Shown in pieces: positions 32,649-44,773 of a stretch of DNA of 64,000 nt. The notes under the pieces were generated by a model that did not search any database, had not been told where the DNA came from, and worked only from the letters and a program-made list of their open reading frames with translations. This stretch comes from Turritopsis dohrnii (Eukaryota; Cnidaria; Hydrozoa; Anthoathecata; Oceaniidae), in assembly GCA_027922465.2 (NCBI GenBank), contig BQMF02000051.1, positions 310,001 to 374,000 on the forward strand, read 5' to 3'. A program made the position numbers and the translations under genes. Every line of letters begins with the position of its first letter. The stretch's first letter is position 1.

Positions 32649-33367
32649 TCAATAGGCTGCATGGCATTGTACTCTGTACGTAAAAGCGTAAACATCCTCG
32701 TTCCAAGGAGACATTCTACTTATAGCCTCAACTACCGCCATAATCGGATGCGAGTCGGGACAATACATTTTCACTCTATCCAAATACGCGAGATGTCTTG
32801 GAACTCTGTGCATCGAGCTAAATTGTATAACGAAGTCGTAGTGCACAGTTCTAGCTTTAGCGCATTGGTATATGTACCGTCCATATACATAATGGGAATG
32901 CCACTTGGTATCGAGCCTGAAACCAGTTAGCCCATAGTTTTCCGGACAGCGCATGTCCAATATTTCATCTCCAAGTTCAGATATACTGTATAATAAACCT
33001 GAAGATATCATCAACAACTTCCAATCTGTTATCTTCTCCTTTACGTCGTAGCCTTTGTTGGTATCTGTGCACCAAAATTTGTATCGGACCAGGTCTACAA
33101 ATGGCAAAGAAAAATATCCATAAAAAAAGTAATCTTTCAAACAAAAATGTGACATGCGTTTATTTACGTACCATCTGAAGCTCTTCTTTCGAGTTTCACT
33201 TCTTTCAAAATCCAATTCTCATCACATCGAACTGTGTGTCTATCCAGATACTGGACTTCACCTTCACCAGCCCCTTCATATTGCCAGCCTGTAACTTGCT
33301 CACGTGTAGCTGCCATACACGAATAAACCATGGTCATCATGAGCATGGAGATTTGAAGAAGCGCCAT
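32649..33367 (-). CDS. Secreted dermatopontin-like protein B (two exons)
   Basis: Exon 1 33367-33172 and exon 2 33094-32649, with a 77-bp GT-AG intron (GTACGTAA...TTTGTAG) at the same codon as in gene A. About 215 residues. The signal peptide and first ~60 residues are nearly identical to A. Exon 2 has the same three Cys modules (YKFWC, MRCPENYGLTGF ... YIYQC, MYCPDSHPI ... YRVQC), with many substitutions between them, such as in the stretch after the second module. The near-identity of exon 1 against a diverged exon 2 suggests gene conversion or selection on exon 2. Intact frame; tandem paralogue in the same orientation. Confidence 0.75.
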
Positions 33368-34130
33368 CCTTATACAACAACTTGTGTGGTTAGAATGACA
33401 ATACGAGCGTCTAAAATCGGAGTGGTATCGTTTGTAACAATGTGGAAGTTCATTTATGAAACAATACTCAGATTGGTCATTTAGTGGATATTTGAAGAAA
33501 AGCCATCCTTAACCTCTTTAATACTTCGAATAGCGATATAGACCTATTAAATCAAAGAAAACTTCCAATTTATAAGAAGCAAAACGCAGATTGATCGGGA
33601 AGGAGGTAATGACAACCGAGAATCGTATCTCGTCTTCACATGAAAAGGCAATGTATTAAAATTGACACTGTCCTTTAATCGTTTGTAGCTTGTTATTACT
33701 TTTATATTGCTCAAGCCATTCAGAAATCATCACTGAGTGTTCACTGGTACATCCGTCGTTTTTCCTCTCACAACAATCCTCATTGACAGCTTGCAAGAAA
33801 TATTATCCATAAGTGTGTAATTCACACAGCTCTCTACACACTTTTCGTTTGTAACTAGTCATTTTAAAGTAGAATTTCCACTATCTCAATAAATCGGAAC
33901 AGCAAAGAAATATATTTGTCCACGCACTTAAACGTTTTTAGTCAAGTGATTCGGAAGATTTTGTCAGTTTTTTTTAAAGTCCCAATCCGTTGATGTATCC
34001 TCTCCCTCTGCTATATGAAAAACAAATTGTGGCCATACCCTTTAGCTTTGCTTGAATAGACGATGATTGAATGTCTTTTGCTAAAGGCAGTTTTTATTAT
34101 ATCCTTTCACTATCTGATTTTATTAAGACA
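33368..34130. promoter_or_regulatory. Upstream region of gene B
   Basis: First 125 bp nearly identical to the region upstream of gene A; the rest is diverged, with an extra ~500 bp relative to A before the GATGATTGAATGTCTTTTGC block at 34062. Confidence 0.5.
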
Positions 34131-34234
34131 GTTGGCTTATCGCAATCTCGAACCCAGATTTTCTTGTCTTTTCGATATACGGACTATATTGAAAAGACGA
34201 GAAACCCTGGGTTCGAAGTTGGGCTTATCGCAAT
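34131..34234. repeat. 71-bp hairpin insertion with a 12-16 bp direct repeat
   Basis: GTTGGCTTATCGCAAT (34131-34146) and GTTGGGCTTATCGCAAT (34218-34234) flank an imperfect palindrome (CGAACCCAG ... CTGGGTTCG, with inner TTGTCTTTTC / GAAAAGACGA). The matching place upstream of gene A (around 29488-29510) has one diverged copy of the flank and no palindrome, so this looks like an insertion after the gene duplication. Confidence 0.65.
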
Positions 34235-34894
34235 TGTGTTGGTCAAACAGGAGAATCGTCATTTTTTATTATAATTATTATAAATAGTGATTAGTTTTTC
34301 GATCGATGTCCCCACTGCACACAGGAAGATTCGACAGTAATTAGCCTTATCATCCATACATTGACATGAGGCTTTGTCGCTTAAATAATTTCTTTTGATT
34401 GAAAAAAACCGCCTTAACTGTTAAATAAATGCACATGCGTCGATTTAGCGAGAACATCAAAAGTCTCAATGACGTGTATGATGTCCGATAAAGAAAGATA
34501 TCTAATGACATATAATCTCATATAATTTCTATTGTCTCTGAATTTGCTTTGCGTCATTAATTGCAACAACAACCTCGAATTATCGAAATTATCTCAATAC
34601 TGTCCATAATTTTCTTTTAAGCAACTTGATTATCAACGGCAATGAGAAAACGACAACACACAAGAATAGAAAAACTAGCAAAGTTAATACTCAATACTTG
34701 CTATCTATCTCCGCGCTATATTTACGAAAACTTGATGAAAGATTTACATTTCAAACACTCTCGTTCATCGCCCGTCAATAAAGTAACCTAATTCGTCAGA
34801 AAGTTAACCAAACATGCCGAACAGTGCCAAACGTACCACTTAACATCTTATCCGACTTGACCAAGAAAAAAAACACAGCTGCGACGCTGTGTAA

Positions 34895-35110
34895 TTGGTC
34901 AGCGCGATAGCAGCATTTTGTGCGTCCGTAATAAATTTTTGTCCCTAGTTGTAGGCTGATACCACTAAACTAAGGAATAGAGGCTATTGTTGATCGTGGC
35001 TTAATTCAGAATTGTTTAGTAATAACTCATTACAACTATTTTATCAGGGTGAGTGCGGCATTCTGCAAATTTGAAATACACGCACACACTGAGGGCAGTT
35101 TTTCTTTGGG
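34895..35110. repeat. Second copy of the 7671 dispersed repeat
   Basis: Begins TTGGTCAGCGCGATAGCAGC, then GCGTCCGTAAT and TAGTTGTAGGCTGA as at 7671, with the TCCG microsatellite nearly lost. Confidence 0.6.
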
Positions 35111-35463
35111 AATATTCTAAAGACGAAACACAGATCAATTCTGAAGTTTTTTCTACCAGAGAAATAAAGGAATTCTTAGTTATTATGGCTGTATAATATA
35201 AGTGATCATGTAATTATATACTGCTGAGTTTCCCTGCTCATGACTGTATGTGATCCTGTGATTATAAACGGATGTGTTTTAGCTACTGATTTCGTGTTAG
35301 TGTGTTTGGGTTAGACCTTAATGGAGATATAAGAGCTCTGCTGCCTCCAAAAGGGGCCTATCTTATATTTGATATGAATATGTTGTTTTTTTTCTATTTA
35401 TGTAATTCTATGCATAAGTATAAGATGAGATTTCAATGTTAGCCATGTCTATAAAACAACTAA

Positions 35464-35508
35464 AAACTAGCATGTAGTTTTAGCTAAAAATGCCCCCGCG
35501 CTCAAGCT
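35464..35508. repeat. Short repeat shared with 63198
   Basis: 45 bp starting AACTAGCATGTAG and ending GCGCTCAAGC, with a GCCCCCGCG core, recurs at 63198-63240 with two or three changes. Class unknown. Confidence 0.65.
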
Positions 35509-35610
35509 TTTCTTTGTTACTTTTTGTGATCTCTTAGGCCTATGTCACACTGATGCTAATATGCCTTTCAAAAAGTGTAAATAAGGCTTAAAAAGTAATA
35601 TCAGAAAGTA

Positions 35611-36234
35611 CAGTGTGTTTCGTAATGTTGGAAATGGAAATTTTAAAGTTGTTTTTTTAAATGAATATACCGAATTTCGAAATAATTTTTACATCAATGG
35701 AAAGCCATTTTCAAACTCTTTCGGTTAGTATATTTTTGTGAAAAATGAAGAAGTGGGTTTTGAAAAAATAAGGAAAATGTCATCGAAAAATGTAATTAAA
35801 TTTTTAATGGTCGATTAACACGTAGTTTAATTACATCGTGCTTATTGTTTCAAAACACTGAATCCATTCAAATTTTTTATTAATTTTATGTTTGCGCTGA
35901 GACCCCCAAATTGATATTTTAAAACATAAAAGTTTAACGTTTTTCGTGAACACACAGCTTAAATTTGTTTATTGTTTTCCAAATTGCTGTCATTGATTCA
36001 AAAAATCTTTTCTTTTCATTCACATCTTTATCGACCATTAAAAATTTAATTACATTTTTCCAAGACATTTTCCTTATTTTTTCAAAAACCACTTTTTCAT
36101 TTTTCACAAAAACATACTATCCGAAAGAACTTCAAAATGGCTTTCCAACGGTGTAAAAATTATTTTGAAATTCGGTATATTCATTTAAAAAAACAATTTT
36201 AAAATTTCCATTTCCAACATTACGAAACACACTG
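35611..36234. mobile_element. 624-bp foldback MITE
   Basis: CAGTGTGTTTCGTAATG at the left, its complement at the right, TA duplicated at 35609-35610 and 36235-36236. The two arms (each ~210 bp) pair along their whole length and the centre is also partly self-complementary, so the element is nearly one palindrome. Noncoding. Tc1/mariner- or pogo-type TA target. Confidence 0.85.
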
Positions 36235-36236
36235 TA

Positions 36237-36734
36237 TTTGCTACAAACAAAAAAAATGTGTGAACTGAAACATGAATACGTATTTTATAATCAAAGTAAG
36301 AAAGATTTGTTAAAGAAATTATGTAAGAGCCAAAAGAAAAAAATCGTTTTCAAAAAAAAAATTAAAGCGAAAAATCCATTAGAGATTTGCGTTTCAAACT
36401 TTAATTCAAAACAAAAAATAGCCAACGTTTACATAAAATAGCAAGAAAAAAAATGTAAAAAGGTTTTTTATTGATCATGATCACTAGTGGAGGACAGTTA
36501 AATGGCAAGATCCACCAAAAATCAGTAAATTGAATAAAATTTATTAAATGAAAGATTTAGAGCTAAAACATATACAAACATAAAATGTATGGTTGGCAAA
36601 ATTTCAGATTTCAAGCTGTGCTTCAAAATCCTTGTTGTTCACTTCACTAAAACAACGCAAAAGTAATATAAAAAATGTTTAATTAATTTTAGCATACGAA
36701 CTTTTTAAATAACATAATATAATATAATATAATA
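36237..36734. other. AT-rich DNA, nothing recognised
   Basis: A-rich sequence ending in an (AATAT)n run at 36712-36738. No gene. Confidence 0.5.
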
Positions 36735-37050
36735 TAATAGATGAGTTTCTAAGTGACGTGATGTTTATAAACATTAGTGTTTTTTGCTCGATAGTTGCTG
36801 TGAGTTTCAACATAAATGCTTAATAGATCAAGTCAATTTCCTACCAATATGCGCACGCATCTTGGTTGGCAATTAGATGCTCTCTGCACACTGTCGGTTA
36901 AACCGGTTCTCAGGAGGCGTTTTTAAGACAAAAAAAATTATTAAAAATAATATTCATTAGCACTCGAAATCTATTTTTGTGAAGTTTATTAAATTTTTAG
37001 TTTAAACAGATCTTTAACTGGTAATTAACATCAGAAACTCATCTATAGTA
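36735..37050. mobile_element. Probable 0.3-kb MITE
   Basis: ATAGATGAGTTTCT near 36738 and AGAAACTCATCTAT near 37033 are inverted copies bounding noncoding DNA. The ends and target site are not fully resolved. Confidence 0.45.
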
Positions 37051-37398
37051 AATTAGAAAAGAGATACGAAAAAAAATTCTGTCTCCCACTTACAGTACCA
37101 TACTTTTAAACGGGAAAAAAGCAAAGTCAGCTAATAATTGTATACCACCGTGTAACGTCAACACGAAAGTTGGAAGATGATGATGAACAAAATCGGAAAC
37201 TGACTTTCGCCTATCTCGTGAAACTACTATGCCTCCTCGCTCGCCTACGCTCGCTGCGGGGGCAATTATATAAATTGCAAACAAAAATAGATGAAAAATA
37301 AATGTGCTCTAATGTGGTGTATATAAATATTTGTGCCATTGTTTATTAATAGTCCGAGTTACGCGAACACATCTTTAAGTTTATGAAGCATTTAATTA

Positions 37399-38131
37399 CC
37401 GTCAATCGTCCTAACTTCGGACATCCTTCCAAACTTCGGACACGCTAAATAAACAGACCTGTCTGGTAAACGAAATGTACATAATCAATCAAACCAAGTC
37501 ACAGTAAATACTAAAATATTAGATAAAGCTGATAAAATAATGTGTTCAAACGCAATCAAGTCGGCGTGAAGCGTAAATAAGCGTGTAGAAAATAAGTGAT
37601 TTGAAAATAATGATAAACGTCATCTTAAGGGATTGCAATAGCAATCCTGTCAAACAACTTAAAATAGTATTATAGCAGACGGTTTCTACTTGTATTAACT
37701 TTTGAAATATTGAATCTTTTATCTGTAACTGAATGAGAACCAGGTAACCAGAGAACCATAAGCATTGAATATCATTTAGCGAAATGTTTTGTTTACATTT
37801 TTTTTTTCAACTTTTTTCTTTGATACTAATCAATTGCGTATGATGGTTTTACAATACTCTTCTCTACCTAATGAGCACCTGCGCATGTTTGTGTTTATGT
37901 CCGTGGACAATTATCCATAGTGGATATTCGCCTTTAAACGTGCAGTGTAATTATAAATCACGTTTGTCTCAAGGGTACAGTCAACTAATTTAAGTGTTTC
38001 ATTTTTGTTAAGTTTAGTTATGACAAGTTTTAGATTTATAGTTTAATTGACAGTGCAGTATGGACTTTTACTGATGTGGTTTGTATTTTGCGGATATGTT
38101 TTTTTATGTCCGAAGTTAGGACGATAGACGG
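37399..38131. mobile_element. 733-bp MITE with TA target
   Basis: CCGTCAATCGTCCTAACTTC begins the left end; the right end is its complement with one change. TA at 37397-37398 and 38132-38133. A second partial copy of CTTCGGACA follows at 37432. No gene inside. Confidence 0.85.
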
Positions 38132-38133
38132 TA

Positions 38134-38866
38134 CCTGTGCTCTGTGATGATCACAAAATGACTTAATCGGTGATAATTCTGCGTTTATTGATGTTAATAT
38201 TTTAATGTTTTTATGAAAAAATTACCCATATGAAATCATCGTAAGTCTCCTTACTTATCTCAAGGCTTCCCATTTATTTGTTTTGAATTCAACGCTTATT
38301 TCTTTTGTCGTCAATTATTTTTTACTCTGTATATCTGCATGACCAGCAGTTTCTTTTATTTTTTTAATCGTAAATTATTAACAGTCGTTTAGTTTACGTT
38401 TTAGTTTTGTTTCAATGAAGAAAAACAAAAATGTATGAATAGTGCACTACCACCAATACAAACATATACTTAGTATTTTTTAGCATTATCACTTATTTCT
38501 AATGTATAGCCAATTCTGTTCAAAATTCATGTGTAATGTGTGCAAGATTTTCACTTTTGAACCATTTGTGATCATGAGAATCAATGCCTGCATGGAACTT
38601 TGTGAAGCTTTTAACGAATTAACTTCTTTTAACTTTAATACAACTTTTTTTATAAGATTAATTTTATTTGTAGCCTGCTACAAATGAGGTTTTGATAAGT
38701 ATTGTTTTTTTTATCACTTTATTTTAATTCGGTTCCACAAAGACAGTAAGTTTATTAAGTCTATTAAAACCAAATATTTGAGTGAATGCTGTGCATCCTT
38801 TATTTTCTATGATAAAGATTTTATTGAATTAAGTTTTGTTCCAAGGATACTGGTATTATATATGCA
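38134..38866. other. No gene recognised
   Basis: AT-rich DNA. A frame at 38502-38687 is short and has no recognisable domain. Confidence 0.5.
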
Positions 38867-40393
38867 CTAGTAACCCGTGTAAAAAATTTTTACGGATTTT
38901 AATTCTTGAAAATGACATCTCAAAAATGGTGTCGAAAAATTAATTTACAAAATGACAAACAGAAAGTGCGTTAGTGTTGTAGTCACCACTTCGTCAATAA
39001 CGCGGACCATAAAACTACCAGTTATTTTCTCAGAGGTTTTAAAGATGTTTTCCAAATAACTTCGAGTCTAATTTAGGAGGCAATGCGATGGTTCCCCTGA
39101 TTTTAAAGATCCACTTAAACAGACACAACCTAGATTAAACATTTTTCCATGTTTGCAATCAACACTGGGGCGTAGAACAAAAAATATTGTTTTACTCGGA
39201 AGATCTGAAACCCATCAAAAATAATATATACGCGCTGTGCATCCGCTATTTTCACTCTCTAAAATAAGTTGCATCTTGTGTAAAATATTTTACGTGTTTT
39301 GATTTTTAAAATGACGTCTCAAAAAATGGCTACAAAAATTTTAATCACGGAACGATGTTGAGAAAGTACATCCAACTGATTTGAAAGATACAGTAACCGT
39401 TACCGAGATGTCGGCGATCAAACATCACAGCCCTGCGCGGATCATCAAAAATGTAATTCTCGAAAAGCGCCTTGTACGATTCAATATGCAATGCAATGGT
39501 TCCCCGGATTAAAAAATGTAACGTCAAAATGGAAAAAAGTACTCCTCACTCTTTTAATTAAAAACTCTGTAGGTATTTCAGATAAAGCATTTTACCTGTT
39601 CATTGTCAACAATGCACATCATAAACATCTTTTTACTCGGAAGATCTGAAACACATAAAAAATACTCATATTAAATCCTTTCACGACACGATATAGAAAT
39701 AAATTGTGCGCACATGAAAACAACAGAAAGATTTAAATGGCTGTAACTGTTCATGGAACCCATGATCCAAGGTAAACAGAAGCTATTTTGCTATTTTGAA
39801 AAGTGTAAGTGTAAGTCGTAAATGTGTCAAAACAAATTAATACCTTCGAGTGATTTTCTTTTTACGAAGCTAAGGTTGGGTATTAATATAGAATATTGTT
39901 CTTCACCAACCCAGAACGTCATGATTTAAAATTCATTTCTTCAAATTTCATTGTTTTATTGGTCTTCCCTAAAGAAGAAGTGATGGTGCAGCAACCCTAT
40001 TTATATTATAAGAAAAACAAAACAAACAAAAAAGTTCAAGAGCGTACCCTAAAAACATTAATAAATCTTTGTCCAATACTTTCGTTACTAACTTTGTTGT
40101 CTTGAGATTTCTTACTCTCGTATGTTTCATTACCTCTTTTTCAAAATAGCAAATGAAAACTTGCTGGCAAACGAACGTCAACGCTATCGATTCTTGATCT
40201 TGCAAACAATCAAAACATTTGAACGATCAAATGCGCTGTGAGGGTTTCCGCTTATACTAATCGTGAATGTGTCATGCGCGGTCTAACTGCCGCTATATGA
40301 CCACGATTAAGAAGATTTTGACCGTGAAAAACGATCCGAAACATTCACTCTCTAAACTAAAAACTGGATGCACAGCGCGTATTAGAATATAGA
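38867..40393 (-). mobile_element. Diverged Helitron tract
   Basis: Opens on the plus strand with CTAGTAACCCGTGTAAAA after an A, and closes with TTAGAATATAGA before a T. Internal landmarks (GTGTAAAATATTTTACG at ~39276, AATGCAATGGTTCCCC, CACTCTCTAAA) match the arrays, and suggest two or three joined, older copies. The block at 40256-40330 matches 18540-18610. No coding content. Confidence 0.65.
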
Positions 40394-40486
40394 TTCGATT
40401 GCCTTCTTATACCTTTAGTTACTATCATTTTAGTTATCACTCAGGAGTTATTATTTTGACTTTCTGTAGCAAAAATATTTTTCCAC

Positions 40487-40556
40487 TTTGCTTCGCAGTT
40501 CAACATTTTTCATCTTTATTGAAAGCGCTTACCTTCAGGCCTCAAGGGCCTCTTGT
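40487..40556. repeat. Dispersed repeat, copy 2
   Basis: Matches 10190-10265: CTTCGCAGTTC, GAAAGCGCTTACCTTCAGGC and CAAGGGCCTCTTGTTA. Confidence 0.6.
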
Positions 40557-40693
40557 TATTATCTTACTAGCCACATAAATCACTTACACGGTTGAAGGTT
40601 TCAAGCGGTTTATAGATATTTTACGCTTACGCGAATTCTTTAGATTTGTTGAAGCTTTCAATGAAAGTTTTATCACGATCAAACTAGTCAAAT

Positions 40694-40750
40694 ATGCCAA
40701 TCATACAAACGTCAATCATACAAACGTCAATCATACAAGCGTCAATCATT
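40694..40750. repeat. Short tandem repeat (GTCAATCATACAAAC)
   Basis: Three to four copies of a 15-bp unit GTCAATCATACAAAC with slight variation. Confidence 0.8.
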
Positions 40751-43074
40751 CCTACAGATTTTACAAATTGCACATGCGCCTTAACATTATTACCATATAC
40801 TGAGTAAGAGAAAATGTTGCGACAGACATATTTGAGCTCATTATGGTTAGCTATTTCAACATCTTTATGTAAGCAGAGTAAATCATTGGTGTATTAGGAT
40901 CAGTCAAAAAACGTAGAGGAGTCCAACCTTACGCTTTTTCTTTTCAGTCTTAATTAGTGATTAGGTTACTTACTCGTTTTTCTGCTCTGCTTTAAATGAC
41001 TGAACTCTTCCCAAACAAATCTTGACTGAGCTGTAGCTGTACCTCTTTATGTAAGGCTAAAACATTGGATTATTGCAACAGACAGACTTACAACATCGAG
41101 TCAAAGTAACCTCACCTTGATTTATTGAAATTTTTACAGTTTCGGAATTTTTTTCAACTACCGCCTGTTAGTGTTTCAAAGTTTAGTTGGCTTCCATAGT
41201 CAATGACCAAATAGCAATGAACAGGAAAATGTTCATTATCATGTCCACCAATAAATCGCACTTATTATATATCTTTAGACCTGAGTTTTGTTCTTCCCTA
41301 AGAAAAGTTTTATATAATTTTGTTTCATACAATCTTCACTTTCCTCGTTTAACAGAGTCGAGCTGAACTCGCTTGCCGTCTTTACGCTTTCACGAAGTTT
41401 CAGAAAGAGCTCATCAAACAAGATTGATGTTTGAAACCTCAAATTAAATCTGTTGATATCTAGTCAATCACCTAGCATATCATGACGGAGAACAATGACA
41501 ACAAAGAGGCAGTCGAGGAATTCGAGATCAAAAACGACGATCCACCCGAAGGGGATCTTGTGGAAAGAAATTGGAATTGAAATCTGATCATGCACGCCAA
41601 AATGAGGGATGCAAATAATCAAAAACGCAGGATATACAAGCACAAGCTCAAACAAAAATGGTAAACACGTACGCACTCGTCCTCGTCTCAATTCTCAAGC
41701 TCATCGTCGGTCTTGGCCTGTCTTCTAACTAGTTTGTCTGACTACGTTCATCTGCCATTATTAAGTCCACAGAAATCTTAATCACACATTTTGAGACAAC
41801 GCCACCGGCAACTTGAAATAGGGAACACCGTTCCTGTTGCCGTCCCGGTCATGCTATCTTAAAGTCGCTAGTATTCTTGGAACTGTTTCGCATCATGTGG
41901 CTAATAATCAGGCAATCGGTACTCAGTTATGTCAGGTATGGTCACGTTTTTAGCAACCACTAATCAGAGAATAAAATTCTGGCGTCTCAAAGGATGACAT
42001 TTTACGATGTTGGGCTTCAGTAGATATACAAATCAAATTTTATTGCGGTAGCAGCGAAAGCGAATACCGTATTAAAACACCCGTGGACTCCTACTCCTAC
42101 TCCGGCCGAAATGGCAATTAGTCTGCAATTAAGAGGCTGCGAGTTCCCACTAAAAACTCAACATAAATTCTAATGAAGGAACGCTGCCTTTTGAATTATT
42201 TAAGGTTTGATGTACACAAACATTTAAAAATACCTTTTCTTTGATATTTTATCACTTAATTGATGAAGGAGTGGATATTAATCGGAAGATCTACATAAAA
42301 CTGGGACTTTTAGTTACTTATGGTACTGAATGTACCTACATTGGTACTTGAAAATAGGGATGTTTCCGTGTCTAATGCTCAGTTCAGACCTTCTTACCTT
42401 ATACGTTTATATTAACGCTATCTACACTGTGTTTGTACATTAAGGCTTTCAAAGATCTACAATCATTGACAAAAATAGTGTCAAAACTTTAATTTAATGA
42501 CTTATCACTCTTTGTTTCAAGGTGTTGAATTCAATTAAATAAAACATTACAACTTTATCTCTACTGTTAGAATTCTACCCCGATGGTTGTAAAAATTATG
42601 TAAGCGTAAAGTCTTTTGATGCTTAACGTTTTTACAAATTGATTTTATTGTTTTATTTAATGCATTGTATTGTTAACTTGGTTAATTGAATTTTAAAAAT
42701 TTAACGATCGGTTTCAATTTTCTTTCTTCCATATTTCATTATCCTTTTCCTCTCCATGTGCAAAAAAAACAGAGCATCAGAGAGTTCTTTTTCAGAGCTT
42801 TCTCCTAATATAAGATTTATTATATTTCGAAAAATAACTTTGCCAACAAATAAGATGAATCCACTATCCTGTATCAGGGTGAAAATCGTTAATTTGCGAA
42901 TAATTGCTAATTTTGCCCTCTGGGTCTATATTTCTATTTAATTCGCTATGTATCTCGCGTGACCCCGCCGCTTCCTCACCTGTTCTTTTATTTAAAACAA
43001 TAGAAGTTAAAAAAACAATAGAGAAAAAGATGGATCAAAGTTGAACACGCCAAACTTTTTCAAACGCTTTTTTA
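40751..43074. other. 2.3 kb without a supported gene
   Basis: Read on both strands. Only short frames (for example 41464-41691 minus) with no domain, splice support or repeat ends. Confidence 0.5.
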
Positions 43075-43168
43075 TTTAAACCATAGTCATAACAAAAAGA
43101 TAGTCTGGAGACTTCGGGCCGTTCTCAATATTTATCATTGCTGATCATGTTGAACTAAGAGCGGCCCG

Positions 43169-44514
43169 ATGCTGGATGCACTCAAACCAAACAAAACGGC
43201 TAGCGCTGAGGAAGATTTTTTCCCAGCCGATTATTTAGATGCTATTTTGGCCATCACCGAGGATAATATTCTTACAACTAATGTAGATTTCGTTGGAAAA
43301 CTGGATGAAATTGTTGAGGAAATAAGTGATGTCATTCCTGCCTCAGGATATCAATGTGATAGGTGCGAAAAAGTTTGTAGGAGTCAACGTGGTTTAACCA
43401 GGCATCAGCGTAATAAGCATGAAACGGGTGCCAATCCTGAATCTGTCTTAAGATCAGTATGGAGCAAAAAGAGCCCAGAGGATATGCTGCATCCAATTTT
43501 GTTTAAAAATTTTATTAATGTTAGTGCTGATAAACTTTCAAAAGACGAATGTTATTCTGAAAAAACACGCAAAGAATTTGATGGATACTCTGTAACACAT
43601 GATGAAGCTAACAAATCATATAGATACATTCGTGATGTTATTGGCGAATATAAGGGTAACCTTGAAAAGTTTTACCCTAAATTTTACAAAGCTGTTTCGG
43701 ATGAAGTGATCTTCAAAAATCTTTCCAGAAGAAGTTCAGTACTTCTTGGTTGTGAAGTAGCTAATCATGTGGTTAAATATATTTCCAATTCTGCTCTTGT
43801 TGTTAAAAATAGTTCAGTTGAATTGCTATCAGATAAATCTTATAGTGAAAAGGAGATAAACCTAGTCAAATATTTAAGTGGATATGTCTTCTCCACCATT
43901 TATCGGCGAATAAGATGTTCAAAGAAGACACAGAACATGTTAGGGGTCCAGAGTCTCAACATACTGTTAGCTGGAAAAGAAACACCGAATGAGTTCTCAT
44001 CAGATAATGATGTTTGGATACGTGCTAAAGAGAGAGGTGGCTTGTGGAATGTGACAAGTTGTGTTCTTGATATTTCTTGAAGTAGAATCATTGTTTCGTG
44101 AATCAACGAAAACTGTTGGTAGAAACATTAACAGTGAACAAATGGTATCTCAACTGCTACAAAATTTTGTGTAATTTTAACAAGTTACGAGACCAATCTG
44201 TTGAAAAGGTTGACAAAGAAATTCCTTCCAATCTGTTAGACCACCTGATCACTCTTTATATCCGTGTGCGAACATTTTCTTTGGTTAAAGACAAACTAGA
44301 ACAGCATAAAATTGCCTCCAAAAGAAAGAAGACCAAATCACTACGCACAGAAATTAAGAAGTCAACTTCTTCACTGGAGCAAGGACATTAGAAGACCTGC
44401 TAGTCCCGGACAGTGACTATAATCCTGTCAAAACGGCTATTTTTATAGCCACAAATTATAAAAAACATATTTCTTGGCTGTACTACGTAATTCGACAGAT
44501 CTGATATGAAAATG
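43169..44514 (+). pseudogene. C2H2-finger gene of the P-like element
   Basis: First piece 43169-44080 (303 residues): acidic start, one C2H2 finger at about residues 72-92 (C-x2-C-x12-H-x4-H), then an alpha-rich region (EKFYPKFYKAVSDEVI, LVKYLSGYVFSTIYRRIRC) and ERGGLWNVTSCVLDI. A shift at 44080 leads into EVESLFREST, then another into NKLRDQSVEKVDKEIPSNLL and a third to LVPDSDYNPVKTAIF, ending at a TGA near 44512. The Y-x-x-GYV ... RGGLW-x-VT ... E-x-x-FR pattern is what normally ends P/THAP9-type transposases, so this protein may supply or mimic that C-terminal domain. Function unknown; a DNA-binding partner of the transposase is one possibility. Confidence 0.6.
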
Positions 44515-44764
44515 GATAATCAGGCACGACGATCAATTCAACAGTTGGTAAGTTCTTTCTTGCTTATTCAATATTTTATTTCCAATGCATCCCTAAGCAG
44601 TAACCATACTTCATTTAAAAACAACAATAGAAATGACAAATAATTATACATACCCTGAAGAATCTTTTAAGACAGGAAGCACCAAAGCCATGTAATGTTT
44701 TTTTTTTGTAGATTGTGGCTATAAAAATAACCGTTTTGACAGGATTATAGTCACTGTCCAGGAC
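44403..44764. repeat. Inverted repeat at the meeting 3' ends
   Basis: Arms 44403-44454 and 44712-44764 are complementary with few mismatches, with a 257-bp spacer. Both arms encode DSDYNPVKT-IFIAT in the direction of the adjacent gene, so the two genes share the same C-terminal peptide. The spacer carries plus-strand splice-like sites GTAAGTTC (44549) and TTTTTTTTGTAG (44711). Confidence 0.8.
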
Positions 44765-44773
44765 TTTGAAAGC

